A DNA stretch of 64,000 nt from Cephalotus follicularis (GCA_001972305.1 BDDD01005031.1:17930-81929), one strand, 5' to 3'. Positions 26,281 to 39,645 are shown, numbered from the stretch's first letter. Notes: a model not told the origin generated them from the sequence alone. Translations and numbers: made by a program.

Positions 26281-27303
26281 GTCTGTGCTGGGAAAAACAG
26301 TTTTTCAGCAGAAAATGAAGCCTATCTCAGGTCAAATTCCAGTTTAAAGTAATTCTTTGAAAACCAAGGGTTAAAATCACTCATTTAAGGTTAGTAAAAC
26401 TTGTTACAACCTTCAATTTACAGTTCCAATCTTCCTAGATCAGTTAGATCAAGGATTCAATATAAAAACCCTTATATCACGATTCAATACAATACAATCA
26501 CTCAATCATTCTATTCAATCAATCAATCAGTCAAGCAATAGACAATTCAAGTATAGAAATCCTACCTAGAAATGGAGCTTCAACAGTTGAGCTAACAGTC
26601 GATTCTATGCTGGAGAACTTGAGGAACCCGCTACTATCTTGCTCAAGCAGCAAGCCGAAACTTGCAAATGCTATTTGCTAATGGAGGAGTAACCCGGAGC
26701 TTCTGGGAAGAAGAAGAGAGGCTGCCCAGCAAGAGAGAGGAGGATAAGGATAGAGAGAGGAGAAATGGGAAAATGGGAGAAGTAAAGGAGAAATGGCTAA
26801 GGGTTGACTTATATAGTCAATCCAGCCATGTTTCTGAAACTCAGCCCATAATACCCCGACTATACATGAATATTATCAATACTATAAGCAATAGGTATAA
26901 AAATACCTCAATCTAATCATTTCCCAATATTCAATACAGTCCAATACAATCCAATATAGTACAATATATATGCATGAACAGTGCTAAAGAGCACAAAAGG
27001 GAATTTGGGTCATTACATTCTCTCTTCCTTAAAAGAATCGGGTCCCCAGATTAGTCAGTCGATCAATCAATCATATAGAAAGGGATATCTCTCTCTTATA
27101 TCATCCTCGCGCTCTCAGATGCGCTCCACTGAACCATGATACTGCTGCCATAGGACACTAACCAAAGGAATGGTCTTGTTCCTCAATACTCTGATATGTC
27201 CGTCAACAATCTGTATAGGAGTCTCAATAAAAGACAAGTCAAGATCTAGCTAAAACTGACTGTACTTAATGATGTGTGAGGGATCTCTAACATATTTGCT
27301 CAA

Positions 27304-28109
27304 CTAAGAAACATGGAACACCTTATGAACTCTCGACAAGGCTGGAGGCAAAGCAAGCCTATAAGCAAGTCGGCCAATCTGATCCAATACCTCGAAAAGT
27401 CCAATAAAACGGGGAGAAAGCTTCCCTTTCTTCCTAAATCTCATGACTCCTTTAATAGGTGACACTCTGAGGAAAACATGGTCACCAATACTGAACTCCA
27501 AGCCTTTGCGATGAATATCAGCATATTTTTTTGTCTACTCTATGCTACAATCGATCGGTCTTTAATCAATATCACTTTCTCTGAGGTAATCTGTATTCTC
27601 TCTTATCCCAATATGCTCCTCTCACCAACCTGATCCTAACAAACCGACGACCGGCACTTCCTACCATATAGGGCCTCATAAGGAGCCATTTGTATGCTCT
27701 CATGATAACTATTGTTATACGAGAACTCAATCAAATGCAAGAAATCATCCTAATTACCTCCAAAGTCGAGAACACACGCTCAAAGCATGTCCTTCAATGT
27801 TTGAATGGTCCTTTCGGACAATCCATCTGACTGGGGATGAAAAGCAATGCTGAAACTCAATTCTATACCCATAGTTGCCTGTAACTTCCTCCAAAAATCG
27901 GAAGTGAAACGAGAGTCTCAGTCCGAAACAATGCTAACAAGAGCTCCATGTGCTTGAATAATCTCTCTTATGAACAACCGAGACAACTTTTCTCTGGAAT
28001 AAGTCATCCAAATCGGTAGAAAATGGGCCAACTTCATAAGCCAATCGACCACAACCCATATAGCATCATGTCTGCCGCGTGTCATAGGTAGGCTAGACAC
28101 GAAATCCAT
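27304..28109 (-). pseudogene. Gypsy element G: integrase region
   Basis: The minus-strand reading at 27304-27501 contains FSIGDHVFLRVSPIKGVMRF and ALPPALSRVHKVFHVS, the usual C-terminal block of plant gypsy integrases. 27918-28109 contains MDFVSSLPMTRG and IWVVVDWLMKLAHFLP, the integrase catalytic core neighbourhood. Fossil. Confidence 0.8.
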
Positions 28110-28466
28110 GGTAAAATGCTCTCATTTCCACTAAGGAATTAGTAAAGGCTGAAGAAAACCTGCCGATCTCTGGTATTCCGCCTTGACTTGCTGACAAGTG
28201 AGGATCTCGATATGAATTCTACGATCTATATGTTCATGCTAATCCACCAATAATTAAGTTTAAGGTCATGGTACATCTTCTTACTCCCCGGAAATAGAGA
28301 GACGAGATTTATGAGCTTGAGAAAGAAACTCCTCCTTCAACTCACTATGGGCTGGAATGCAAATTCTGTTCCTGTATCTCAATAATCCATTTCAAGATAG
28401 AGATAAATCGGGTTTCAAACCCCCATCAACAACAGTTACCACTTTATGAAGTTCCATGTCCACTAT

Positions 28467-29572
28467 CTAAGCATCTCTGATCTGGTCAATCAATAAGGGT
28501 TGCACATGCATATGAGAAAGTGTCATACAAGACAGCTTGCAACTCAAAGCATTTGCTACGACATTTGCTTTTCCTGGATGATATTCAATGTTACAATCAT
28601 AATCATTAAGAAGTTCAAACCACCTTCTCTGCCTCATGTTCAATTTCTTCTGTGTCAATCTGGTCAATGGTGTAGCAATTCAGAAAAAATACCTCAACAA
28701 ACCGACGATAATACCCAGCTAAACCCAAGAAGCTAGGACTTCAGAAGCATTCATTGGTTGTTTCCAATCTTTCACGGACTCAATCTTTGACGGATCCACT
28801 GATAAACCGTCACTAGAAAATAATAGGCCCAAGAAAAGCAACTTCTAATAGCCAAAATTCGCACTTGTCGAATTTGGCGTACAATCAATGGTATCTCAAT
28901 GTTTGCAATACAATGTAGAGGTGCTGGGAATGCTCCTCATCAGTCCTAAAGTAGACCAAGAGGCCATCAGTAAAGACCACAATAAACTGATCCAAATATT
29001 GTCTGAACACTTGGTTCATTAGGTCCATTAAAGCTGCGGGAACATTAGTTACACCAAAAGGCATTACTAGAAACTCATAATAACCATATCGCGATATGAA
29101 AGCAGTCTTCAGAATATCCTCCTGTCTGACTTTCAGCTAGTGGTAGCCCGATCTCAAGTCAAGCTTAGAAAACACTGTCGCTCCTCTAAGCTAGTTGAAC
29201 AACTCATCAATATGCGGTTGAGGGTACTTATTCTTCACTATAACTTTATTGAGCTGACGACAGTCAATATACATTCGGAGCGATCTGTCTTTCTCCTTAA
29301 CAAAAAGAATAGGTGCTCCAGGGTAAAGCACTAGGTCTTATGAAACCTTTGTCCAAAAGATTCTGTAGCTATATCTTTAACTCTTTCAATTCTATTGGTG
29401 CCATTCGGTACGGTGCTCGAGAAATCGGTGCAGTTCCGGGTATCAAATCAATTACAAATTCTATCTCTCTGTTAGGCGGTAATGAAGTAAAATCCTGAGG
29501 AAAAACATCTCTGAATTCGCAAACCACTGGAATATCTTCCAATTTCGGTCGCCATCTATCGGTATCACGCAC
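28467..29572 (-). pseudogene. Gypsy element G: RT and RNase H region
   Basis: Minus strand: [20 protein letters not shown] (28467-28667) is the RNase H end. [17 protein letters not shown] and [20 protein letters not shown] (29369-29572) are the protease-RT link and RT start. RT sequence between them is present but decayed. Fossil. Confidence 0.8.
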
Positions 29573-29848
29573 ATGTGCCAGAAACCCCTAACATCCCTGT
29601 CTCAACAATCTGTCTGCATGCAAAGCTGAAATCATCAAAACAATCGATGGCTCTAAGGTGCCAAGGAATCGAAAAGGTAGTCATCCCGGAGGACTGAAAA
29701 CCACCACTTTCCGATAACAATCCACCTAAGTAAAATTAGCAGACAACCATTCCATGCCAATAATCACATCTAGGCTATCCATAGGAAGAACAATAAGATC
29801 GGCTAACAAGCTACGATCATCAGTCTCCATAACATAATCTCTACACAC

Positions 29849-30420
29849 TCAATCTGTAGTCGCTGACTCACCGAGAGGTGTGGATACCTCCATCAAGAAA
29901 GGAAGGTATTCGGGTCTCAAACAAACATGGTAAACAAAATGCGATGCAATGAATGAATGAGATGAACCCGGATAAATAAGAACCCATGCTGGAAGCTGAA
30001 AGACTCGAATGGTACCTCCGATCACTACATCAGACCCTGCTGTAACACTCGGTTCCATGGAAAAAACTCTAGCCTGAACTATTGGAGCAGAAATCATAGG
30101 TTGTTTCCCTCTAGACTGTGAAGTCCCACGACAATAAGATGGTGCACTATCAGTCTCTGTGGAGGCGGTGACCGCTGTGTCTAATCCAATCCTCTAGAAC
30201 TGGGATTCCGAGGACAATCTCTAGCAATGTGGTCAGAACTACCACATTCCAAGCAATGGCCCAAAAATCACCTACAATTTTCAGAAGTATGGTTAGTCTT
30301 CTGACAATGCACACAAGGAAACAAGGCACTCTGATTACCGATCCTAGAAAATCTGGAAGGTGTACTCTTACTGGTCACTGAAGATCGGCCTCCACGATGC
30401 GCACCATGCTACACCAGAAT
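29849..30420 (-). pseudogene. Gypsy element G: gag zinc-finger end and protease
   Basis: Minus strand 29849-30097 carries SSHSFIASHFVYHVCLRPEY, the retropepsin block of gypsy elements, preceded (about 30100-30400) by a CCHC-like zinc-knuckle and Arg-rich sequence. Fossil. Confidence 0.7.
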
Positions 30421-31131
30421 ATACAATAAGTTAACCAATATTTCATTTCATTCGCTAGATTCGAATAGGTTCTAGCCTACTAACCATCCATATCCGCATC
30501 GTTCCATATCGATCCATTCTATATTGTTCCATAACGATACGATCCATGTCCATTTATGATCCATATCTGTTTACGGTTCATAATTATTTATAATCCGTAT
30601 CCGTTTAGCACTTCACTAGGAATCTAGAGGCTAACTACATAGGTATACTGTCACATACCAACATACATGTATATATATGGTTGTTAGCCATCCCACTGGT
30701 TCCTTCATTCGGATGGTCATTCAGTCATTCGGTCGGTCATTCAATCAATCGGTTCAATTACTATAAACTCGATAATGGCCCATAACAATACGATGCGATC
30801 AATAACGATACGATACGATGCGATCGATAACGATACGATGCAATCGATGACAATACGATACGATCGATAAAGATTCAATCTATAACGATACACTAGCCAT
30901 CCATGACCATCCATATTCTGTCTCCATCAACCACTACTCGATACAGAAACTATTTAGACAACAATGAGACGATCAGATACAATCTCTTTCAATTCCAATA
31001 TCAATCTCTTTTCCAATTAAACAATAGCATGAATAGGCAAGAACATATATCATGCAAATCCATTCAGTCAATCTCAATCAATGCATTAATATACTTATCT
31101 AGCAGGCCAACCAATGTCTCTGATACCATTC
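30421..31131 (-). other. Element G: leader with GATACGATGCGATCGATAAC-like repeats
   Basis: No gag is recognisable here. Between 30780 and 30890 there are imperfect tandem units of about 20-25 bp built from CGATACGATGCGATCGATAA. The primer site (TGGTATCAGAG, minus strand) is at about 31119-31129. Confidence 0.6.
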
Positions 31132-33674
31132 TGTAACACTCCGCGCCCGGAGGACGGACACGTGGCATTACTCTCAATCCAATATACAATACAATGGTTA
31201 GGACTAGCAATATAAAAATACAAAAAACTAAAAAATTTACAATACATCTCAATATACGAAAGATACAATATAATTCTCTTGCAAAACCATGATAATTATC
31301 CAACACTACTATACAGTCATTCCATGAAATGATACAATATGATACTATTTATCAATCCTTTCGATACAATTTACAATACAAGCTCTGTCAAAACAAAACG
31401 GTCATGCGGTCAAATCGAATCTTCAAATCTTTTGTCTGCTACTACTTGTTGCCTTACTTGTGCCACACAATAATGCACACACAGTCTCATCCCGAAGGAT
31501 GGGGTTAGCCACAAGGCTAAGCAGAACCCCTATGCAACATGTTTGCATGTAGAAGGTGCAATATCTATGACAGATTATACATTATTATTGTGCTGTGTAC
31601 AATATCAATGCATGATATGGCAAATGCATGCATACAATTGGCAATCTAACTATCCATATGACACTGGCCCATAAAAGTGCATATGGATAGGATCTATAAC
31701 AATCAATCAATGGCAAACACTCGATGGTGGTGTATAGAACACCCAATCAATCAATCATATCCTATAGAGCATGCGACCTCGGATCAATACAATGTCAATC
31801 AGAGGCAATGATCAATCCCATGGAAGGTAGTCCTTCGAAAAATGTGGGAGATCTATCTACTTGTCTCAGACTAATCAGGTCTGGGACCATAGATCTTCCA
31901 GCCTATGTCTAGGTCAATACAATATCAATGAGCTTTAACCATGGGGAAGCTACTACCGTCTGGGAGCTACGGCCCTCCGGGAGCATCAATCGTTAATCAA
32001 TAACAATACTACTCGTCAGTAGGTCAATACAATATCGATGAGCTTCAACCATGGGGGAGCTACTACCGTCGGGGAGCTACGGCCCTCTGAGAGCATCAAT
32101 TGTCAATCAATAAAGTATTACTCATCAGCACGTCAATACAATACAAAAAATGAATCGATCGATGAAATAGGTGGACAAAGTCAACAGCCTAACATGACGA
32201 TCCTAGTCATAAGGTCGCTCTATAGAATCCATACAATACAATCAATCTGTCAATACAATGCCGATAAGTGGCGATGTCTAATGCAGAAATGGGAATACGC
32301 GTCCAACATTCTGAACTTAGATTCACGACACTTATGGATCAATCAAGCAATCAATAGCCGATAGACGGTGATAATCAAATTAACGAGATAGAAAAGGACA
32401 TTTATCTAGTCAAAGAAAGTCACCGGGTCATCGCCTATGACTCAATCAGTCAATTTATCAATACAAATCGATGCAATCATTGAAAACAAGGGAAGACTGT
32501 TTTCAAATGCTTGAATACCTCAAGTAAGACTCCGATCAAGCGGCAATGTAAAAAGAAGTTGAAAACAGCTTTAAAACAGTAAACTTCCAAAACATGGCAT
32601 TAGGCGTTGACTCTATGGTCATACGCGTCGACACTTAACATTCACTTTCAATAATAGGCTAATGAGCATCAACGCCCTGGGCAGAAGGCGTGGATGTGCA
32701 TCGCATTTCTAAAAACCAGTAGGTTTAGGCGTTGACGTCCTTGGGTCAAGGTGTTGACGTGTAAACAGAAAACGTCGGTACTGAGATGGCTTATATGATT
32801 TACGTTGACGTCTTACCTGGGAGAAAGAAATCCCAAGTCTTACGCGTCAATGCAAAAGATACGCATTGACGCTAATGTTGAATAAAACCCCAGTAAAATA
32901 GTTCAAAAGCTCAAGGCGTTGACGCCAATGGGCTAGGCATCGACGTCTGTGTTAGGAAAAATCATTTTTTAGAAGAAAGTGAAGCCGATCTCAGGTCAAA
33001 TTCCACTTAAAAGCAATTCTTTGAAAACCAAGGATTAAAACACTCCTTTAAGGTTAGTAAAACTTGTTACAACCTTCAATTTACAGTTCCAATCTTCCTA
33101 GATCAGTTAGATCAAGGATTCAATATAAAAACCCTTATATCATGATTCAACACAGTACAATCACTCAATCATTCAATTCAATCAATCAATCAGTCAAGCA
33201 GTAGACAATTCAAGTAGAGAAATCCTACCTATAAACAGAGCTTCAACAGTTGAACTAACATTCGATTCTATGGTTGAGAACTTGAGGAACCTGCTGCTAT
33301 CTTGCTCAAGCGGCAAGCTGAAACTTGCAAATGCTATTTTGCTGATGGAGGAGTAACCCAGAGCTACTGGGAAGAAGAAGAGAGGCTGCCCAGCCAGAGA
33401 GAGGAGGAGAAGGATAAAGAGAGAAGGAGAAACGGGAAAATGGGAGAAGTAAAGGAGAAATGGCTAAGGGTTGACTTATATAGTCAATCCGGTCATGTTT
33501 CTGAAACTCAGCCCAAAATACCACGATTATACATGCATATTATCAATACTATAAGTAATAGGTATAAGAATACCTCAATCCAATCATTTCCCAATATTCA
33601 ATACAGTCCAATACAGTATAATATCTATGCATGAACAGTGCTAAACAACACAAAAGGGAACTTGGGTCATTACA
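31132..33674 (-). repeat. Right (5') LTR of element G
   Basis: Full-length partner of 24467-27017. Starts TGTAACACTCCGCGCCCGG and ends GGGTCATTACA. CpG motifs are more often TpG/CpA than in the partner. Confidence 0.88.
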
Positions 33675-34740
33675 TAACTTGCCATGCATGAGGTGTTTTT
33701 GGAGTAAATATAGATTGTATTGCATGTTTTTACATGTTGGTTTTAGTGGTGTTAAGACGCATTGAAGAAGACGAAGTTCTGGTCTTCTTTAACCGTCGAT
33801 GCCTTGACTGGTTACGCGAGGATTGAATGCATGGTTTTGTTGACGCTTAAAGGAAAAGTGTTGACACTTTAGTCTATTACGCGTGATAAACGACAGTGGA
33901 AACGTTGACGCCTGAGGTTCCTACCTCAAAGCATCAACGCAAAGAGACATGGCATTGACGCGTAAAGCTTCTGTACTAAGCGCTGACGCTATGTGTTAAA
34001 GCGCCGACACCTAGAGGATATAAGCGTCGAGGCCTAGAGTTAAACGGTGACGCTTAAGTGACTGGTTTAAACGTTGACGCCTAGACGGTACACGTTGACG
34101 CGAAATGAGCCCGTTTTGCATATTAGCATATGTTTGCATTTCATATTGCTATGGATTGAATTGTAATTGGATTTTGGAATGATTCTAAAATGTTTTATCA
34201 TTTGGAAAGTGCATACATGATTTTAAAATAAATCGTTATTTTACATAAAAATGTATATATTTTCTAGGTATTGGGAAAACGTATGTTTTCGAAGGGTTGA
34301 AATATTGTTTCCAAGGATTGTTTATACGTTTCAAATAAATTCATTGTTCAAGTATTTTATAACTTATAAATTACTTGGAAACGGATTGATTGATGGATTG
34401 TTATTGGATTGATGTTGCGCTAGCTGCGTGACGGAGATGTCATCTATGGCTAGGGGCGAAATCTACGCCTAGGGGCTAGGAGATGGCTAGGGACTCCCAC
34501 ACTTTTTGGTTACTAAACACAGAGTGCAAGTGACCTGGTTGCTGAACAAAGAGTGCGAGCAACCTTGGATTGATTGGCTGAACCTTCTTCGAGTCTTCCT
34601 GAGACGAGGCTGAAGCATATGCACGACGTCGGGGCCAGGAGATGGCGACGCGCTTCTTGCGGGATTGGATTGATTGGTCCTTTGGACATGATTGATGGAT
34701 TGTATGGTTGTAGCCATTTGGCATGGTTGCTTACCTATTG

Positions 34741-34741
<1 letters not shown>
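33675..34741 (+). repeat. Left LTR of element C, second part
   Basis: Continues the match to the right LTR of C from about 40585 to 41725. Contains the GTCGAC-type array at about 33785-34105 and two hairpin-like units at about 34511-34566 (GGTTGCT facing AGCAACC). Confidence 0.85.

Positions 34742-34799
<58 letters not shown>
34742..34799 (+). repeat. (CA)n(TA)n microsatellite at the end of homology between the LTRs of C
   Basis: About 44 bp of CA followed by about 14 bp of TA. The right LTR has only a short CA seed at the same place (about 41724-41734). Similarity between the two LTRs of C stops here. Confidence 0.95.
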
Positions 34800-35002
34800 G
34801 AGATATATTTAACAAGAAAGACTTTCCTTGCAGTTAATTCTGTTATGAAAGGAGTCGATGCTTTAGGAAAGGAGTCGACTTCTTTTTCTGCAGATGGCAT
34901 TTAGACTTTGATATTCAACTTGTAATTCCTTGCACATAAATCAACTTAGTTAGATGCAAATATGTTATCATCAAAACAAGGATTGAGACTTAAACGTCAA
35001 CA
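34800..35002 (-). repeat. Possible fragment of another LTR inside element C
   Basis: Does not match the right LTR of C. On the minus strand it starts TGTTGACGTTTAAGTCTC and continues with TTGTTTTGATGATAACA, resembling the start of a copia-type LTR. It holds GTCGATGC and GTCGACTTC at about 34854-34880. The usual LTR end and primer site of C are not seen here. Tentative. Confidence 0.4.
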
Positions 35003-35040
35003 ATGAGTAATCACATCTTTCCTTATAGGAAACAAAATGG

Positions 35041-36110
35041 ACGGAATGAAAGGACGTGAAAGGGATCGAGCTATTGAGGAGAATGACCCTCAAGAAACAA
35101 ATAATGCGAGAGACCCGATGGGTCGTATAGCTGATTATTTTTAGCAACAGATGGCTGTAAATAGGGCTAATATGGAGGAAATGCAGCGATTGTATGCCCA
35201 AGTCTAGCCACAACATATGGTTCCTGACCATGGTGCATGACTTGACGGGAATCAGTTTGGAAGGAACCTTGAGAGGTTTATAGGGCAGAACCCTCATACT
35301 TTTAAGGGTGAACTTGATGCTTCTATTGTTGAGAGATGGTTACAAGATCCAGAAAAGATCTTTGAAGTGATGGATTACACAAATGATCATAAACTGAAGT
35401 TTGCTGTCTATCGGTTATGCGGTGAGGCCACTCACTGGTGGGAGATGTTCAAAGCAAAATGGGAGTCTAATGGACTTGACAGTACTTGTTAGAGGTTTCA
35501 AGAAGAGTTCCTTGAAAATTATGTGCCACGGATTGAGCAGGAACGGAGAGAGACGAAGCTCTTAGAGTTGCGTCAAGGTGAAATGACACTGGCTGAATAT
35601 GAAGCCAAATTCATGGAGTTACCCAGACACTCAACCTATCTGGTGACGGATGAAGAAAAGAAGATTCGGAGGTTTCTACAAGCCCTACGATCGGATCTTC
35701 ATGGAAAGATTAGAGCTATGGAGTTGGAGACCTTTGTGTAGGTTGCTCAAAAGGCGAGATTGTTAGAGAGCATCCAGAATGAAGATCGTGCTGAGAGGGC
35801 CCGTGCACAGCAAGCTAAATAGGCCTTTACACAGCTTAGACCAGCTTCATCGAAGTGGAAAGGTAGTGGTTCTCCAACTAAATCATTGAAGAATAGATCT
35901 CAACAGACTCCAATGATGGGTACTTCTATTCAGGGAAGTAATGTAAGATCTGGATTTTATTCTCATTGTGGTCGTACAGGCCATCAACCAAAGGATTGTT
36001 GGATGAAGAATGTGTTGTGCTTAAGGTATGGAGCATCTGTCCATTTAGCGAGGGATTGTCTGAAGGGTCAAGCGATAGCGCATACTGGACCTACTGGTAG
36101 TAGCGGTGCT
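35041..36110 (+). pseudogene. Gypsy element C: gag
   Basis: Plus-strand gag. The middle part includes GEMTLAEYEAKFMELPRHST and RRFLQALRSDLHGKIRA (35523-35741), typical of the retrotransposon gag domain. It ends in zinc-knuckle sequence HCGRTGHQPKDCWMK and HLARDC (about 35960-36065). Gag would form the particle shell. Fossil with breaks. Confidence 0.82.
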
Positions 36111-36129
36111 GCAGCTGCATCTTCACAGC

Positions 36130-36647
36130 GAAGCGATAATGGCAAGGGCATCATGAAAGGTAGAGTCTTCACTCTTACTCAGACAGAAGTTTCGAAGTCT
36201 ACTTCTGTTATCGTAGGTACATTGTATATTTATGGCTTTTCTGCTAGAGTATTGTTGGATACGGGAGCATCACACTCATTTATTGCATCACGGTTTGTAT
36301 CTTGTTTGGATGTGACACCCTATGGCATTCCATATGTTCTTGATGTGAATACACCTGCTGGAGATTCCATGTGTACAGATTCTGTATATAAATGTTCCGA
36401 GATTTCTATGGCGGGTATTCTGTTAGATGCATATCTTATTGTGTTACCCATTCGAGACTTCGATGTCATCTTGGGTATGGATTGGTTGTTAGCTCATTGT
36501 GCTTACATGGACTGTTACAGCAAGATAGTGCATTTTTGTTTGTCCGATGGTACTACTTTCCAATTTAAGGGAGACAAAGGATTTTCTACATCGATTATAT
36601 CCTTCACTTGTGCATCGAGGTACATTGAGAAAGGATGCGAAGGATAG
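36130..36647 (+). pseudogene. Gypsy element C: aspartic protease
   Basis: Continuous with the zinc-knuckle end of gag. LLDTGASHSFIASRF at about 36253-36297 is the retropepsin active-site block. IRDFDVILGMDWLLAHCAYM is its C-terminal hallmark. Best preserved protease in the window, in an element broken elsewhere. Confidence 0.85.
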
Positions 36648-38143
36648 TTGGCTTATGTGATTGACAGTAGGAAGGAGAAGGGATTGAGCCTTGAGGAGAT
36701 TCCTGTTGTGAACGAATTTCCTGATGTGTTTCCTGCAGATTTGGTATCGTTGCCACCAAAGCGGAATATGAAGTTTGTTATTGATCTTGTACCTGGTACA
36801 GCTCCTATTTCTAAGGCACCGTACAGAATGGCTCCTGCATAATTGAGAGAATTTAAGATCCAATTGCAAGATTTGATTGACAAAGGCTTCGTTAGACCCA
36901 GCGTTTTCCCGTGGGGTGCACCGGTATTGTTTGTGAAGAAAAATATGGGTCGATGAGACTTTGCATTGATTACCGGATAATGAATAAAGCAACGATTAAG
37001 AACAAGTATCCTCTTCTACACATTGAGGAGTTGTTCGATCAGTTACAAGGATCGAGGGTGTTTTCTAATCTCGATTTGAGATCGGGTTATCATCAACTGA
37101 GAGTACGGGAAGGAGATATTGAAAAGACTACTTTTCGAACATGATATGGTCACTATGAGTTCCTTGTAATGCCGTTTGGTGTTACCAATACACCGGCAGT
37201 GTTCATGTCATTGATGAACGATGTGTTCCAACCATATCTAGATCAGTTTGTGGTAATGTTCATTGATGATATATTGATATATTCGAAGAGTGAGAAGGAA
37301 CATGCATACCATATGAGAGTAGTTTTGCTGATTCTCAGAGAACAACACTTATATGTCAAATTCAGCAAGTGTGAGTTTTGGCTTGATCATGTGATCTTCC
37401 TTGGTCACAAAGTTTCTAGAGAATGTTTGGCGGTGGATCCGTATAAGACTAAGGTGGTCCAGGACTGGTCACAACATAAGAATGTCACCGAGGTACGCAG
37501 TTTGCTTGGATTGTCGGGTTATAATCGGAGGTTCATCCATAATTTTTAGAGGATTACCGCGCCGTTGACGAAGCTGACCCAGAAAAAGACTTTGTTTATC
37601 TTGGATGAGGATTATGAAGCTAGTTTTCAAGAGTTAAAGGATCGGTTGATTTCTGCTCCTATCTTGGCATTGTCCGGTGGTAATGAAGATTTTGCTGTGT
37701 ATAACGATGCTTTGGGTAAAGGTTTGGGTTGTGTGTTGATGCAATGAGGTATAGTGATTGCATATGCTTCGAGGAAGCTAAAACCTTATGAAGAGAATTA
37801 CCCGATGCATGATCTCGAATTGGCTGCCATTGTTTTTGCTCTTCAGAAGTGGAGACACTATTTGTATGGGGCACAGTTTGAGATATTTACTGATCATAAG
37901 AGTTTGAAGTACCTATTCTGCCAAGATGAGTTATATATGAGGCAGCGTAGATGGGTTGAATTTTTCAACGACTATGATTGTAACATTCAGTACCATCTAG
38001 GGAAAGCAAATGTTATTGCTAATGCTTTGTGTCATAAAGTAATGATAGCTAGTACGATGGTGTTACAATGGAGAATGTTAGAAGATTTTCAAAAATGGAC
38101 TCCATTCGTACAATCCCCTGGGATTTTTCTTGCTAGTCTTTGA
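36648..38143 (+). pseudogene. Gypsy element C: reverse transcriptase and RNase H
   Basis: RT blocks in order: [16 protein letters not shown] and [20 protein letters not shown] (36.65-36.84 kb), [20 protein letters not shown] and [12 protein letters not shown] (36.9-37.14), [17 protein letters not shown] and the catalytic [14 protein letters not shown] (37.17-37.35). RNase H follows with [20 protein letters not shown] and [11 protein letters not shown] (37.75-38.05). Fossil with several breaks. Confidence 0.87.
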
Positions 38144-38466
38144 GCTCAGCCAATATTGCTCGATGAGATTAAGAATGCTCAGATTTATGATCCAAAATTA
38201 CAGAAGATTCGAGAGAGTATGGGATGAAGACCTGATTTCCATATGCATTATGATGGTATATTGAGATATCGAGGACGGGTTTGTCTTCCGAGTGATGATG
38301 GATTGAAGAATGAGCTACTTTATAAGGCTCATAAATCTCAGTACAGTATTCATCCTGGTAGTACAAATATGTATTAGGATATGAAGCGGAATTATTGGTG
38401 GCTTGGTATGAAGTGGAATTATTGGTGGCCCGGTATGAAGTGGGAGATTACTGAATATGTTGCTAA

Positions 38467-39610
38467 GTGCTATACTTGTCAGAGAGTCAAGGCGGAACAC
38501 CAAACACCGGCAGGGTTATTGCAATCATTGCCAATAGCGGAATGGAAATGGAACACGTAACTATGGATTTCATTTCGGGATTTCCGTTGACTCGGAATCA
38601 TCTTAATACAGTGTGGGTTATCGTTGATAGACTCACGAAATCTGCTCACTTCTTACCTGCACATGTTACTGATTCGGTGAGCAAGTTGGCTCAGCTGTAT
38701 ATAAAGGAAATTTTGAGATTGCATAGTATTCCTGTGAGTATTGTGTGCGATCGAGATTCGATTTTCACTTCCGACTTCTGGAAGATATTTCAGATAGCTT
38801 TTGGGACAAGATTGAATTTCAGCACGGCATTTCATCCACAGACAGATGGATAGTTAGAGCGTACCATCCAGACTTTGGAGGATATGATCCGAGCTTGTGT
38901 TATTGATTTCAATGGTACTTGGGAGGATCATATTCCCTTGATAGAGTTTTCGTACAACAATAGCTATCATTCGAGCATTGGTATGGCTCCGTACGAAGCT
39001 CTTTATGAACGGAAATGTAGATCACCTATCTGTTAGATGAGGTTGGTGAACGACGTTGCTTGGGTCGGATATTGTTGAAGAGACTTTAGAGAAAGTCAAA
39101 GTGATTAAAGACATGTTGCTTGAAGCACAAAGTCGATAGAAGAGCTATGTCGATAATGTGAAAAGGAGACCCTTGACTTTTGATGTCGGATATCATGTAT
39201 TTCTGAAAGTTTCTCCTTGGAAGGTTGTTCAGAGGTTTGGGAAAAAGGGCAAGCTAGCTCCACGCTATATTGGTCATTTTCGGATTCTTGAGAGAGTTGG
39301 GGAGGTAGCATATCAGTTCGCTTTGACTCCCGCATTGTCAAATGTGCATGACGTCTTCCATGTTTCTATGTCGCGAGGCTATATCCAAGATCCATCACAC
39401 ATCTTGAATTATGACTCGGTATGGGTGCAAGATGATCTTTCTTGTGAGGAATTGCCTGAGAGGATTCTGGATTGGAAGACTCAAGTGTTGAAGAATCAAA
39501 CCATTCCTATGGTGAAGGTTCAATGGCAGTTCTATCATCCTAATGAAGGAACGTGGGAACGTGAAGATGAGATTCGGGAGCGTTACCCTCATTTGTTTTT
39601 GAAATGTTAA
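38467..39610 (+). pseudogene. Gypsy element C: integrase with C-terminal chromodomain-like end
   Basis: Catalytic core MDFISGFPLTRN, WVIVDRLTKSAHFLP and FSTAFHPQTDG (38.55-38.85 kb). The C-terminal block is 39158-39610: PRYIGHFRILERVGEVAYQF, VHDVFHVSM, then VKVQWQFYHPNEGTWERED, which resembles the CR-type chromodomain of Tekay/Del chromoviruses that steers insertion towards heterochromatin. Fossil with breaks. Confidence 0.82.
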
Positions 39611-39645
39611 AATTCGAGGACGAATTTCTTTGAAGGAGGGGTGGA

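Larger units (their letters stand above)
24467..27017 (-). repeat. Left (3') LTR of element G
   Basis: Pairs with 31132-33674 over the full length with moderate divergence. Rich in AATACAAT and AATCAATC runs. Contains a 110-bp tandem duplication (25260-25490) and a GTCGAC-motif array (25942-26280). Ends GGGTCATTACA. Confidence 0.88.
24467..33674 (-). mobile_element. Ty3/gypsy LTR retrotransposon G nested in the LTR of C
   Basis: Two LTRs of about 2.55 kb (24467-27017 and 31132-33674) flank a minus-strand gypsy internal region. Flanks share TAAC (24463-24466 and 33675-33678). The right LTR of C shows the uninterrupted site near 40575. On the minus strand the primer site TGGTATCAGAG adjoins the LTR at 31132 and the purine tract AAGGAAGAGAGAA adjoins the LTR at 27017. 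Coding region strongly decayed, many breaks. Confidence 0.85.
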
